From Desulfovibrio inopinatus DSM 10711 (GTDB lineage: Bacteria > Desulfobacterota > Desulfovibrionia > Desulfovibrionales > Desulfovibrionaceae), in the NCBI RefSeq assembly GCF_000429305.1, contig NZ_AUBP01000010.1:124001-188000 (forward strand): a stretch of DNA of 64,000 bases, given 5' to 3'. The translations under genes and the position numbers were made by a program. Positions 37,247-46,094 of this stretch are shown here, piece by piece; positions within the stretch are counted from its first letter, which is position 1; each line of letters starts with the position of its first letter. Below the pieces are notes generated by a model, which had not been told where the DNA came from, made no database searches, and saw only the letters and a program-made list of their open reading frames with translations.

Positions 37247-38239
37247 TCAACAAATAACCTCTCCTCGGCGAAGGCGTGTGCGGAGCTGCATTGCGGCATC
37301 GTCGAGTTTTTTGAGTTCGACGAGCTTTTTTTTCTCTTCACTGGTTGTGAGGATGACCTTATCGATTCCTCCGTTTCGAATGATAATTCTCTGGTCTGTA
37401 CTGAGAGCAAGAAAAGGGTCGTGGGTCGCGATGAGAACGATTTTATTGTTATCAACAAAAAGATCGAGCGCTTTGCTTTTATCCACTCCGGCATTTTCTA
37501 TTTCATCAATGAGAATAATGGGGGCCTGACTGAGCAGTGCGGTATCGGCAATCATGAGCGCTCGGCTTTGCCCGCCTGAGAGCTGTGTGATCGGAGTTGT
37601 TTTACTAAAAGGCTCTCCTGCTAATTCATTGGCCTTTTCAAAGATGGTTTCAACCAGCTCTCCAATATTCTCGACCAGTCTGCTTTCGGCATGCATGATG
37701 AGGAAATCTTGGACGGAGAGGTCCATAACAAAATTCATGTTTTGTGAGAGCTGTGCAATGAGCCGGCCTTCATTGGAGAAACGTGTGTCATAGGACGGTA
37801 CTCGCTCATCGACCAGAATTTTTCTTTTTGTCGGGGTGTCTGCTTGAGCCAGGCATTCGATATCTTCCAAAAGTCTGCTTTTCCCTGAACCTGTTGGCCC
37901 GACAATGGCAGTAAGCTTTCCCTGGTTGAGTACCACTTCATGGGATTCAGGCTCACCCATTTTATTCAAACCGGGTAAAATTCGAATAGACTGGATTTGG
38001 TTGCCGACTGTTTCTTCAAGAGATTTCATTTCCTGAATAAAAAGAAAAAAATCTTCTGAGAAACGGGAGGGGCTCGAACCTATTTCAGAAAAAAATTCTT
38101 CACCTAAGGAAACACAGAGTGCATCAAGGGAACTTTCTTGCCATTTCGAACAATCAATTTCGTGGGAAGTAAAAAAATCCTCAGCCCAGGGAAACCGTTC
38201 AAGAAGTTCTTTTATCGTCAGTCCAGAAAATCTGTTCAT
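37247..38239 (-). CDS. ABC-type ATPase with N-terminal ScdA/DUF1858-like domain
   Basis: A 330-residue soluble protein. Residues 1-45 (LTIKELLERFPWAEDFFTSH, then EIDCSKW) resemble the ScdA-N/DUF1858 helical domain seen in iron-sulfur repair proteins, with one cysteine kept. Residues ~95-330 are an ABC nucleotide-binding domain: Walker A GPTGSGKS, signature LSGGQSRAL, Walker B IILIDEIENAG and H-loop IATHDPF. No membrane-spanning partner is encoded nearby. It starts two bases after the stop of the GTPase gene, so the two are coupled. Probably the energising subunit of a soluble complex rather than a transporter. Confidence 0.85.
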   Translation of the reverse strand: MNRFSGLTIKELLERFPWAEDFFTSHEIDCSKWQESSLDALCVSLGEEFFSEIGSSPSRFSEDFFLFIQEMKSLEETVGNQIQSIRILPGLNKMGEPESHEVVLNQGKLTAIVGPTGSGKSRLLEDIECLAQADTPTKRKILVDERVPSYDTRFSNEGRLIAQLSQNMNFVMDLSVQDFLIMHAESRLVENIGELVETIFEKANELAGEPFSKTTPITQLSGGQSRALMIADTALLSQAPIILIDEIENAGVDKSKALDLFVDNNKIVLIATHDPFLALSTDQRIIIRNGGIDKVILTTSEEKKKLVELKKLDDAAMQLRTRLRRGEVIC

Positions 38240-38241
38240 TG

Positions 38242-38931
38242 TTATCCATTAAATTCCATGAGTCTTGAAATGCCGATTTGTTTATCCTCACCGATTGCTC
38301 TCTCGCCAAGGCAGTATGAACATAGTGCGCCGGGCATGGTGAAACGGAGACTCGCTCCTTTAAGAGAATCGATTGCCCCTGTCTCAGAAAAAGCTTCTTT
38401 GAGATAAAAGCTCCCTTGTCCTGTGACACCATTGAACTGAATAAGCCGTGCTCGCGGATTGACCTGACGGATTCTGAACGCAAAAACTTCGCGCTCTGCT
38501 TGGGAAACAATATCACCCTTGGTAATTACGACAATATCGGCCGACTTGAGCATGGGCCCAATCTTTTTGGGAGTATTGACGCCGCTCAAATTATCGACAA
38601 CGCAAACCGCAAGAATGTTTTTGATATGGGGAGAGCAGCGGTTGCAGAGCCCTGCGCTTTCCGTGATGAGATAATCGAATTGTTCATTCTGAGCCCATGT
38701 GACAGCAGCCTCGATATTACTCACATAAAAGTGGTCAGGACAGAGATTGCCGGAAAGTCCGACTTTAACAGGAATCCCCTTTGTGTGGTAAACAAGCTGG
38801 TCTTGTGCAGAGAGACAATCAAACTTTACAACTCCACATTTCAAATCATTTCGTTGAAGCTCCTCTATGGTTTTTACAATGACACTGGTCTTCCCCGATG
38901 AAGGAGGCCCAGAGACCGTTATAAATCTCAT
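38242..38931 (-). CDS. P-loop GTPase of the SIMIBI type (CobW/HypB/UreG-like)
   Basis: A 229-residue protein. Walker A is SGPPSSGKTS; a switch-like DYLITESAGLCNRCSPH follows, and ITKGD (specificity element, as T-K-x-D) comes later. Cysteines at NRCSPH and, near the C-terminus, CSYCLGE could bind metal. The closest functional relatives by fold are metal-insertion GTPases (HypB, UreG, CooC, CobW). It overlaps the upstream gene by four bases (ATGA) and the next gene starts two bases after its stop. Confidence 0.85.
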   Translation of the reverse strand: MRFITVSGPPSSGKTSVIVKTIEELQRNDLKCGVVKFDCLSAQDQLVYHTKGIPVKVGLSGNLCPDHFYVSNIEAAVTWAQNEQFDYLITESAGLCNRCSPHIKNILAVCVVDNLSGVNTPKKIGPMLKSADIVVITKGDIVSQAEREVFAFRIRQVNPRARLIQFNGVTGQGSFYLKEAFSETGAIDSLKGASLRFTMPGALCSYCLGERAIGEDKQIGISRLMEFNG

Positions 38932-40175
38932 ACAAATCCCCCGGTTTTATGGAACTCTTTCATGAATATTTCTTCTATGCGCTTTTTCAGCTCACCAATG
39001 TCGTTCTGCTTCAAGAACTCCCAGCCAATCCAATACAGTTTTTCAATATGGGACGTCGTGTTGCGTACATCCGGATGTACCGAGGGGAAATATGCATCTG
39101 CGCACAACTGACCGAATTCGACGCTGCACAGGAAGTCTGTAATGTCCCGAACTCTCTCTTGAGCGCTTTTTTTGACGAGCATCTGCACAGGGCTGACAAT
39201 TGCTCCTTCTTTGGGAATACGGATAGAGATACGGCCTTTATCTTTGATCTTTCGAGCAAAAAAGTATGGCATTATATAGAGTGGAGCAACATCACGCTTG
39301 CCACTGTCGATCATCTTGACCATCTCTGAGGGGTGGACACCTGTTCGTACCGAGCAAGCAAGATCTACAATACCCTCCATTCCAAAGAGAGCATAAAATG
39401 GAAGTAAAACACCATTGCAGAAGAATTCAGCCTGTCCCCGCATGACGACACTGTTTTGAAACTCAGGTTTTAAAATGTCTTTCCATGACTCAATACCAGG
39501 TTTTCCCTCAAGCAACTCATCAATGGAAACCAGAACCAGAAGGTTTGCCGAAAGCATGGTGAATTGATGTTCGGGATCCTCGTAACTGATTTTTTCAAAA
39601 TCATCGTGAAGTGTGTCGGGATACAGGCTTACAAATCCTTTTTTTTCAAGAAAGCCTTGCTGAAAAGGTTTGTGATAAAAGCTGTTAATATCAGAGCTGA
39701 TGATGACATCTGGAAGCTCATCAAACGACTCGATGGAGTCGATGTATTGATAGTATGAAAGCTCGTGATTTACATTGCCTTCAAGCAAGTACTTTAATGA
39801 ATCGCTATGATTTTCATTATATTCTGAAGCAAAAACATCGAATGCTCTCGAAAAAGGCATTTTTAAACCACACGGCAACAGTGCGAGCAATGTTAAATTT
39901 TTCTGATACTCCGGATTTTCTGACAACGTAAAGTCACTACCCGTTTCATGCTTTTCTATGGTTTGGTTGAGGAGATCTATGAACACCTTTTTATTGATCT
40001 TCATCATCGACAAAGGGGTTTTCAACTTTAAAAGTGGTCCCAATTTTTCAAGGATTTCGGGTCGTTCAAATTTGCCGAGACCATGTTCTTTGAATAAATT
40101 GATAAGATAAGGATATGTCGTCAAGATTTCATAAACACTCATGTTCTCGTGTATTTTCGTGGATACATTGTCCAT
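38928..40175 (-). CDS. Cytosolic substrate-binding-like protein with N-terminal DUF1858-like domain
   Basis: A 415-residue protein. Residues ~8-75 (MSVYEILTTYPYLINLFKEH and a following Leu-rich helix pair) match a DUF1858-type domain. Residues ~85-400 have the fold pattern of iron/polyamine-type extracellular binding proteins (VIISSDINSF, SWKDILKPEFQNSVVMRGQA, DVAPLYIMPYF, TDFLCSVEFGQL). No signal peptide or lipobox is present, so it should be cytosolic. It is the first gene of the three-gene operon. Ligand unknown; a metal, metal chelate or anion is plausible. Confidence 0.82.
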   Translation of the reverse strand: MDNVSTKIHENMSVYEILTTYPYLINLFKEHGLGKFERPEILEKLGPLLKLKTPLSMMKINKKVFIDLLNQTIEKHETGSDFTLSENPEYQKNLTLLALLPCGLKMPFSRAFDVFASEYNENHSDSLKYLLEGNVNHELSYYQYIDSIESFDELPDVIISSDINSFYHKPFQQGFLEKKGFVSLYPDTLHDDFEKISYEDPEHQFTMLSANLLVLVSIDELLEGKPGIESWKDILKPEFQNSVVMRGQAEFFCNGVLLPFYALFGMEGIVDLACSVRTGVHPSEMVKMIDSGKRDVAPLYIMPYFFARKIKDKGRISIRIPKEGAIVSPVQMLVKKSAQERVRDITDFLCSVEFGQLCADAYFPSVHPDVRNTTSHIEKLYWIGWEFLKQNDIGELKKRIEEIFMKEFHKTGGFV

Positions 40176-40205
40176 ATCTTACTCCTGGAATTCGATTCAA
40201 ATGGT

Positions 40206-40361
40206 TTAGCGTCTAGGGGGCACAGTGGTGCAAAGCTCGGCACTGTCTACACAATCATCAATATGAAAGCGCACGGTTTTGGGATCGTAGACTTGGTCTA
40301 CGTGGCAGTCAAAATATTCTGAAGGAAAATCTTGTCGCGTTTTGAACAAAGCGATCTTCAT
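40206..40361 (-). CDS. Small cysteine-containing protein upstream of the operon
   Basis: A frame of 51 residues from the ATG at 40361 (or 55 from 40373), ending 30 bases before the binding-like protein start. It contains EYFDCHVDQVYDP and DDCVDSAELCTT, so three Cys, a His and many acidic residues, which could bind metal. Ribosome site is weak (GAGAG). It may be a real first gene of the operon or chance. Confidence 0.42.
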   Translation of the reverse strand: MKIALFKTRQDFPSEYFDCHVDQVYDPKTVRFHIDDCVDSAELCTTVPPRR

Positions 40362-40373
40362 AACTCTCGTCAT

Positions 40374-41650
40374 CAAAGGACCAGAATCAGAAACTGAATG
40401 GTATAAGCATGTTGGTCCAACAATTTCAGAATTCCAGGGCGTACACTTGTTGCGCAAAGTCTCGTTTCAGAGATGCTTTTTGGTATATATATCCGCATGT
40501 ATTAATATTCAACCGTGTTGCCACCCATCTCTTCCGAAGTTCCAGGATGCTGGGAGATTGAGAGGGCTTGAGTCTCAATCTGCGCAGAAATATCACCTCT
40601 TCAATTCCATTTTGTGCTTTCTGAGAATACGTTCAGTTGTTGTTTCGGCATCGCATTCCATCTCGTGTTATGCAATTGATTTTTCTATCGTTGTCGTCTT
40701 CGATATCTATCTGAGATTGTTCCCATTTTTCTCCTTTGCATTTATCTTTCATAAAAAAGAGATCTGAGAATTGGGGAAGCCTGTACATCGGGAGAGTGTT
40801 TTGGAGGGATGTATCATGTTTTATTGTTATTTCGTGTTTGCATGATAAATAATTGTTTTTTTATTGTGTCTGTATTTTTAAAGATTAATTTAGTTATTTC
40901 TTTATGTTACGCCTGGTTGATTTGTGATGTTCTAGAGGTATTCTGATTTTGTGGGTATTTCAAAGGCATATTGTGCTTGACTCATAGAAAGAAAAACATA
41001 AAAAGACCTATTAAAAATAGGTTGTATGGAGATTGAGTGCGTCTGCACTATGTTTTTTTGTGCGGTTAAAAAAGAGCATCGTAAGGAAGGTCGAAAAAGT
41101 GGACATATGGACAGGTACTTTCCTGTTTGGGGTTCGAAGTTGTTTAGATTCTTTTGAACGCAGCACTTCATGTGATGTTTATTGATAATCCGCACTGATT
41201 TGGCATTGATTACTCATTAAAATCAAAAAAAATAATTATATATTGCAATTCTACTGTTGAATATTGTTTTTTTGATGAAAATATTTTTTATAATAGTTTT
41301 ATTATGATGGTATAATTGCGTTGTGCATGGTTGAAATGCTGATTTATTGTTATAGTAGTAAAATTGTTGTGAGAATTATTTAAAAAATGCAATATGTGTA
41401 TGCGTTTTGTATTGTATTTCTATGGAAATTGCGGGCAATACTTGAGTAGAGTGGCAATTCCAAAAAGGAGGTATAGCTTCTTATAAGCAAGTGAGAAGAC
41501 CTAATAACGCAACAATTCGTCAATGAGGGACATTGATTCGCCAAAAGAGGCGCTGATCTATTTGTCTGTTTGCTAGATAAGCGATCTTATTCATCACTGT
41601 GGCAAATCGTTATCAATGATGTTTTGCAATCGTATAGCAAGGAGTGCAAC
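40374..41650. other. Long AT-rich, gene-poor gap
   Basis: About 1.28 kb between divergent operons, markedly AT-rich from ~40.8 kb on. Open frames here (one of 141 codons on plus, one of 87 on minus) lack protein-like composition and ribosome sites. ACCTATT/AATAGGT (41006-41022) forms a hairpin with a T-run on the minus strand. TATAAT at ~41290 resembles a -10 element. An AAAAAGGAGG at 41464 has no start codon at proper spacing. Confidence 0.5.
41006..41022 (-). terminator. Hairpin with U-run in the AT-rich gap
   Basis: A seven-base stem (ACCTATT with AATAGGT, three-base loop) is followed on the minus strand by CTTTTTATGTTTTTC. No identified gene ends here, so it may end an unannotated RNA or be chance. 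Confidence 0.4.
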
Positions 41651-43054
41651 ATGAGCGGTAATGAGTACATCGAAATATTGGGAGATAGCATTAGCAAGGG
41701 TGAGATTCCTCCGTATTTATATTGTTATCCTCCCAGGTCTTCTTATCGAGAGTTGAAATCACCTTTGACCTGGGACGAAATATGGGAGGAGGATAAAAAG
41801 AATTCTTTGACCGATGAACTGAATCTCTACATTCATGTGCCGTTTTGTCGGTATAAATGTGGATACTGCAACCTTTACACCGTGGTCTCTCGTGATCAAG
41901 ATTTGTACGACGCATATATCGATGCTGTGGTGAAGCAACTCTTTCGATACGAGAAAGTGCTCCAGAGCAGGACGCTGCGTACGGTGTATTTTGGAGGTGG
42001 AACGCCAACGTTATTGTCCAGGCAAAACTTTCTTTCTCTTTTTACAGCCTTATCGACAATATATCCCAATTGGAGAAATAGTTCGTATGAGGTTTGCCTT
42101 GAAGCAACACCAGATTCTATTGCTGACGATCCGGACTTTTTAAATTTTCTTATCGACAACGGTGTGACCAGGGTCAATATGGGGGTGCAGTCGCTTGATT
42201 CCTCGGAATTGAAACAAGCTGGCCGTGGGAATGCCAATGTAGAAACTATTGTAAAGGCCTTTGAGATTGTCAATAAAAGTCCATTACCCAATCTCTCCGT
42301 TGATCTCATTAATGGATTTGCAGGGCAAACGGATGAATTATGGAAATCTAGCGTTGATGCATTGATTTCCTTTGCCCCCCAGACCATCAGTACCTATTTT
42401 TTAACCGTTCGCCCCGATGCACTGTTTGCTCAAACCGGCGCATATTCGTATCACAGAGACCCAGCGCTTTATAATCGTTATGACTATGCACGAAAAACAA
42501 TTCTCAGTGCAGGATATATTCCAGAGACGAATATTCGTTATAAACAACAGGGGCGTGGTGGGTATATTCAGAAATGCCTCCAGTTTCACGGTGTTCCATA
42601 TTTGGGCATTGGTGCAGGAGCAAGGACCTACACCAACACTGTCGATTATTTACTGAATACAGACACCCAGCCATCGTTGGATAAAGTCAAAAAATATATT
42701 TCTGATATTGACAACGGCATTGAGACAGTCTCCGTTGGATTTGAATATAACGATGAGGAACGGATTCGTAAGCGACTTGTTTTAGATTTGTTTGATTTAG
42801 ATTTACAGCAGCTTGAACCATACAATTGGGAGTCCCACAAGGACCTCTTTACACCGATTCTTGATGCGGCAGAACATCATGGTCTCTTGCAACGCGTGGG
42901 TGCTACCCGTTTGCAACTTACTCCTAAAGGATACAAATATAGAGATAACCTCTCCTGGCTGTTTTGTTCTCCCAAAGTGGTTGATGCAGATCATGAATTT
43001 TATCAAGGCCTTCACGCATCGTGTGTTGAGAAATCAAAGGCAAAAGATAATTAG
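41651..43054 (+). CDS. HemN/HemW-like radical SAM protein
   Basis: A 467-residue radical SAM enzyme. YIHVPFCRYKCGYCN provides the C-x3-C-x2-C 4Fe-4S site; TVYFGGGTPTLLS is the SAM-binding loop; NMGVQSLD and DLINGFAGQT match HemN/HemW-type proteins. The C-terminal HemN domain is present (EERIRKRLVLDLF..). These handle heme synthesis, heme insertion or related radical methyl/decarboxylation chemistry. AAGGAG lies six bases before the ATG at 41651; the longer upstream frame is unlikely. It is not in a heme gene cluster, so its role is open. Confidence 0.88.
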   Translation: MSGNEYIEILGDSISKGEIPPYLYCYPPRSSYRELKSPLTWDEIWEEDKKNSLTDELNLYIHVPFCRYKCGYCNLYTVVSRDQDLYDAYIDAVVKQLFRYEKVLQSRTLRTVYFGGGTPTLLSRQNFLSLFTALSTIYPNWRNSSYEVCLEATPDSIADDPDFLNFLIDNGVTRVNMGVQSLDSSELKQAGRGNANVETIVKAFEIVNKSPLPNLSVDLINGFAGQTDELWKSSVDALISFAPQTISTYFLTVRPDALFAQTGAYSYHRDPALYNRYDYARKTILSAGYIPETNIRYKQQGRGGYIQKCLQFHGVPYLGIGAGARTYTNTVDYLLNTDTQPSLDKVKKYISDIDNGIETVSVGFEYNDEERIRKRLVLDLFDLDLQQLEPYNWESHKDLFTPILDAAEHHGLLQRVGATRLQLTPKGYKYRDNLSWLFCSPKVVDADHEFYQGLHASCVEKSKAKDN

Positions 43055-43147
43055 TCTGCCTTAACGTGTTGGGCGATACGGTTGAAGACGTGGCCAACGT
43101 GAGAGTAGATACTTTGTCCAGCAGGGATGGTGACTATGTGGCATGGT

Positions 43148-43153
43148 TATAAT
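43148..43153 (+). promoter_or_regulatory. Possible -10 element before the HAD gene
   Basis: TATAAT, 24 bases before the ATG at 43177. A matching -35 box at proper spacing is not clear. Confidence 0.35.
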
Positions 43154-43176
43154 GCCTACAAACGAAGGACACGTGT

Positions 43177-43905
43177 ATGAAGAGAGAACTCAGAGCGGCC
43201 TTTTTCGATATGGGGGAAACGTTGTATACATACAAAGCGATTCCACTCAATTGGAAAGACCACTACCCGGAAGCCTGGACGAGAGCACTCGCGCAGATTG
43301 GGGTAGAGCCGTCAATGGATCGGTTGGATTTACTCGAAGAGTATATGGAGCAGTTTAATACACGAAAGGTTGCCCGCGAAGTTGAATATGATGCCGAACA
43401 CATATTCACTGGAGCCATTGATGTTATTGGAGTCGATATCACATTGCATCAGAGGGCATCCCGTGCTTTTTTCGATTATTTCAGGCAGACCCTTACACCT
43501 TATAGAGAAACCGTCCAGGTTCTCAATAACTTTCGAGAAAACGGGGTGTATATTGGAGCCTTGACCGATGTTGCTTATGGTATGCCGGAGCATTTCATTG
43601 CGGACGACCTGGAACAAGTCGATCTTCTTGAACTGATGGATAGCTGGAAAACCTCTGTTCAAGTCGGCGTGAGGAAGCCCAATCCAAAGGGATTGCTGAT
43701 GTTATGTCTTGAGGCTGATTGTGAACCGGCAGAAGCAGTCTATGTCGGCAATGAACCCAAAGATATTGAATGCGCCAATGCTGCAGGACTTATCTCCGTC
43801 CTCATTCATCGTTCTGATAGCAGCGTGCCGGAGTGGGGACAAGATTATACTATTACATCATTGAGCGAGTGCGAAGACATCTTCGAAGGAACGCTTTGTG
43901 GATAA
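43177..43905 (+). CDS. HAD-superfamily hydrolase
   Basis: A 242-residue HAD protein. Motif I is FFDMGETLY: the nucleophile Asp is kept but the second Asp of the usual D-x-D is Gly, as in some dehalogenase-like and YihX-like members. Motif II is in GALTDVAYG; motif III/IV in VRKPNPKG and YVGNEPKDIECANAAG. Loss of the general acid suggests an atypical phosphatase, or a non-phosphatase role. It is first in a run with nucleoside hydrolase, cyclase and BMP genes; its stop overlaps the next start by eight bases. Confidence 0.9.
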   Translation: MKRELRAAFFDMGETLYTYKAIPLNWKDHYPEAWTRALAQIGVEPSMDRLDLLEEYMEQFNTRKVAREVEYDAEHIFTGAIDVIGVDITLHQRASRAFFDYFRQTLTPYRETVQVLNNFRENGVYIGALTDVAYGMPEHFIADDLEQVDLLELMDSWKTSVQVGVRKPNPKGLLMLCLEADCEPAEAVYVGNEPKDIECANAAGLISVLIHRSDSSVPEWGQDYTITSLSECEDIFEGTLCG

Positions 43906-44821
43906 GAGCATACCTGTCATTATTGACACGGACCCAGGAATTGATGATGCGGTGGCTTTGGCTGCCGCATTCCTGTTAGATGAAATAGATATTAAATTGA
44001 TTTCTACTGTAGCGGGCAATGTATCCGTGGACAAGACGACAAAGAATGCATTGAATCTTGTTGAGTATTATGGACAGGATATACCCGTTTCCCAAGGGGC
44101 CTCAGGGCCCCTTCTCAAGCCCTTCGAAGATGCCAGCTCGATCCACGGCAGCTCGGGCATAGGCGGTTTGGATATTCCAACATCAAGCCGGCAGCCATTA
44201 GCAAAGCATTCAGTAGAGGCAATTTACGACGTTGTTGTAAATAGCCCAACTCCGGTAATTCTCGTGACGTTAGGGCCGTTGACCAATATTGCCCTTCTTT
44301 TGGTTATGTATCCCGAATGCAAAAAAAACATCAAAAAAATTATATTTATGGGGGGGAGTTGCAAACGTGGCAACAAGACTCCGCATGCTGAATTTAATTT
44401 TTATGTCGATCCACATGCGGCCAAAAAAGTCCTTCATTGTGGTCTTCCTCTTGTTATGTGTGGTCTTGATGTTACACGAAATGCAATCGTGACACGAGAT
44501 ACTCTTGCTATGCTTGGTTCGGACAATAAAAATAGCCAGATGATGTGTGAAATGTTTCAGCAATACACATGTAAATATACTGATGGATGGTTGATGCATG
44601 ACTTGACTACGATTTGTTTTTTACTCCAGCCAGATATGTTCACGACTATAGATGCATTCGTTACCGTGGAAACGGAATCTCAGTATCTGGAAGGCGCTAC
44701 AGTTGTCGATTTGGATGGAAAGTTTAATCAACAACCCAATGTTGAAGTTTGTATCGGTTTGGATACGCCACGTTTTGAGAACTGGTTCATCGATCTTTTT
44801 TCCCGTCCTCTTCAAGGCTGA
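43898..44821 (+). CDS. Inosine-uridine-type nucleoside hydrolase
   Basis: A 307-residue enzyme that splits ribonucleosides to base and ribose. The Ca2+-binding DTDPGIDDAVAL is intact; ILVTLGPLTNIA, FNFYVDPHAA and LMHDLTTI carry the remaining family positions. The start is a GTG overlapping the HAD stop by eight bases, with GAAGGA upstream, so expression is coupled. Ribose released may be the reason for a nearby HAD protein, though this is inference. Confidence 0.92.
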   Translation: MDKSIPVIIDTDPGIDDAVALAAAFLLDEIDIKLISTVAGNVSVDKTTKNALNLVEYYGQDIPVSQGASGPLLKPFEDASSIHGSSGIGGLDIPTSSRQPLAKHSVEAIYDVVVNSPTPVILVTLGPLTNIALLLVMYPECKKNIKKIIFMGGSCKRGNKTPHAEFNFYVDPHAAKKVLHCGLPLVMCGLDVTRNAIVTRDTLAMLGSDNKNSQMMCEMFQQYTCKYTDGWLMHDLTTICFLLQPDMFTTIDAFVTVETESQYLEGATVVDLDGKFNQQPNVEVCIGLDTPRFENWFIDLFSRPLQG

Positions 44822-44906
44822 ATAGAAACGAGGTCATAGAGCTGTTCAAGAAACAGCCATCATGCATGGGTGCGTCTTGGTTGGATGACCTGGAGGGAGA
44901 GTCAAA

Positions 44907-45836
44907 ATGGAATTGCTTTATAAATTGTTTGAAAAGGTGAGAAATTGGGGAAAGTGGGGCGATTCTGATGAATTGGGAACGCTGAATTATATTCAAAAGA
45001 GTGATGTTCTCAACGCTTCACGATTAGTGTTGACAGGTGATATTTTTCCTTTGGCCATTGAACTGGCTTCAAATGGACCGCAAAAAGGGAATTATGGAAG
45101 AATAAATCCGCAACTGTATATGCTCAACACCGGCCGAGATTCAACGTCATATTTTCCTCACGGATTCGGCTATGCTGATGATTTGATAACCATGCCTTTG
45201 CAAGCAGGAACACACTGGGATGCCCTTGGACATATTTTTGATAGAGGGAAAATGTGGAATGGGTATGGGGCAAAGGAGATATCATCAAACGGTGCGCAAA
45301 AGAATAGTATTTCCGCAATACACGGAAAGGTCGCTGGTCGGGGGGTGCTCCTGGACATTGCACGTTTTAAAGAATGCGAGGCTCTTGAGATTGGTTACGC
45401 CATAACCATTGAAGATATTGAAGCGTGTATCGAATTTCAGGGAGAAACATCACATGTTGGGAGGGGAGATATCGTCTTGATAAGGACTGGTACTCTTGAG
45501 CAAGCTCGCGATAATAATTGGTCTGGATTTGTAGAAGATGATGCGCCCGGGTTATCGCTTTGGATGTGTGAGTGGCTGCATAATCGAAACGTTGCAGCTA
45601 TTGCTATTGATACGTGGGGATTGGAAGTCAAACCTCATGAAATTGAGGGAGCTTTTCAACCTCTTCACCAAGCCTTAATCCCCAACATGGGTATGCTCGT
45701 TGGGGAGATTTTTGACCTCAGTGAGCTTGCTGCAAATTGTCATCGTGATAAACGCTATGAATTCTTTTTTGTTGCTCCGCCACTGCCTATTCGAGGAGCA
45801 GTGGGTTCACCCATCAATCCGTATGCGATCAAATAA
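44907..45836 (+). CDS. Cyclase-family (COG1878, kynurenine formamidase-like) hydrolase
   Basis: A 309-residue metal hydrolase. MPLQAGTHWDALGHIF corresponds to the H-x-G-T-H-x-D-x3-H metal motif, with the first His replaced by Gln as in one common branch. GRGVLLDIARF, RGDIVLIRTGTLE and AIAIDTWGLEV are further family segments. Family members open cyclic amides or formamides (kynurenine, isatin, creatinine-type rings). A role in degrading a base freed by the nucleoside hydrolase fits the position. Confidence 0.88.
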   Translation: MELLYKLFEKVRNWGKWGDSDELGTLNYIQKSDVLNASRLVLTGDIFPLAIELASNGPQKGNYGRINPQLYMLNTGRDSTSYFPHGFGYADDLITMPLQAGTHWDALGHIFDRGKMWNGYGAKEISSNGAQKNSISAIHGKVAGRGVLLDIARFKECEALEIGYAITIEDIEACIEFQGETSHVGRGDIVLIRTGTLEQARDNNWSGFVEDDAPGLSLWMCEWLHNRNVAAIAIDTWGLEVKPHEIEGAFQPLHQALIPNMGMLVGEIFDLSELAANCHRDKRYEFFFVAPPLPIRGAVGSPINPYAIK

Positions 45837-46031
45837 TATACATACAGGCCTCTTGCTTGAGCGCAAAGCGTTGAACATGCAGCAAGACAGAACGGTAAGA
45901 CTGATGCTTTTCTTATGATGGTTTCTTCTGGTTGGCAGAGGCATGTTTATCAAGTTCTGTTTGTACTTTGTGAAGTCAATTCTGTGGATTCGTTTCGGCA
46001 TTTCCACGATGTGACATTATTAAAAACACAT

Positions 46032-46062
46032 CAGGGCATTATTCCTCTTGAGGGAATGCCTG
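46032..46062 (+). other. Hairpin in the leader of the BMP gene
   Basis: CAGGGCATT and AATGCCTG arms enclose a 14-base loop about 33 bases before the BMP start. It may be regulatory; no known riboswitch class was recognised. Confidence 0.3.
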
Positions 46063-46094
46063 AGAGATTACATCTCGTTTAAACGGAAGGTATC

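Noticed and set aside
40342-40767. 141-codon plus-strand frame
   Set aside because: Composition is not protein-like, no ribosome site, and the start overlaps antisense to the small Cys-rich frame.
40932-41195. 87-codon minus-strand frame in the AT-rich gap
   Set aside because: No ribosome site and it spans the hairpin at 41006-41022.
43055-43176. Possible riboswitch before the HAD gene
   Set aside because: Contains some complementary segments but matches no known class I can recall.
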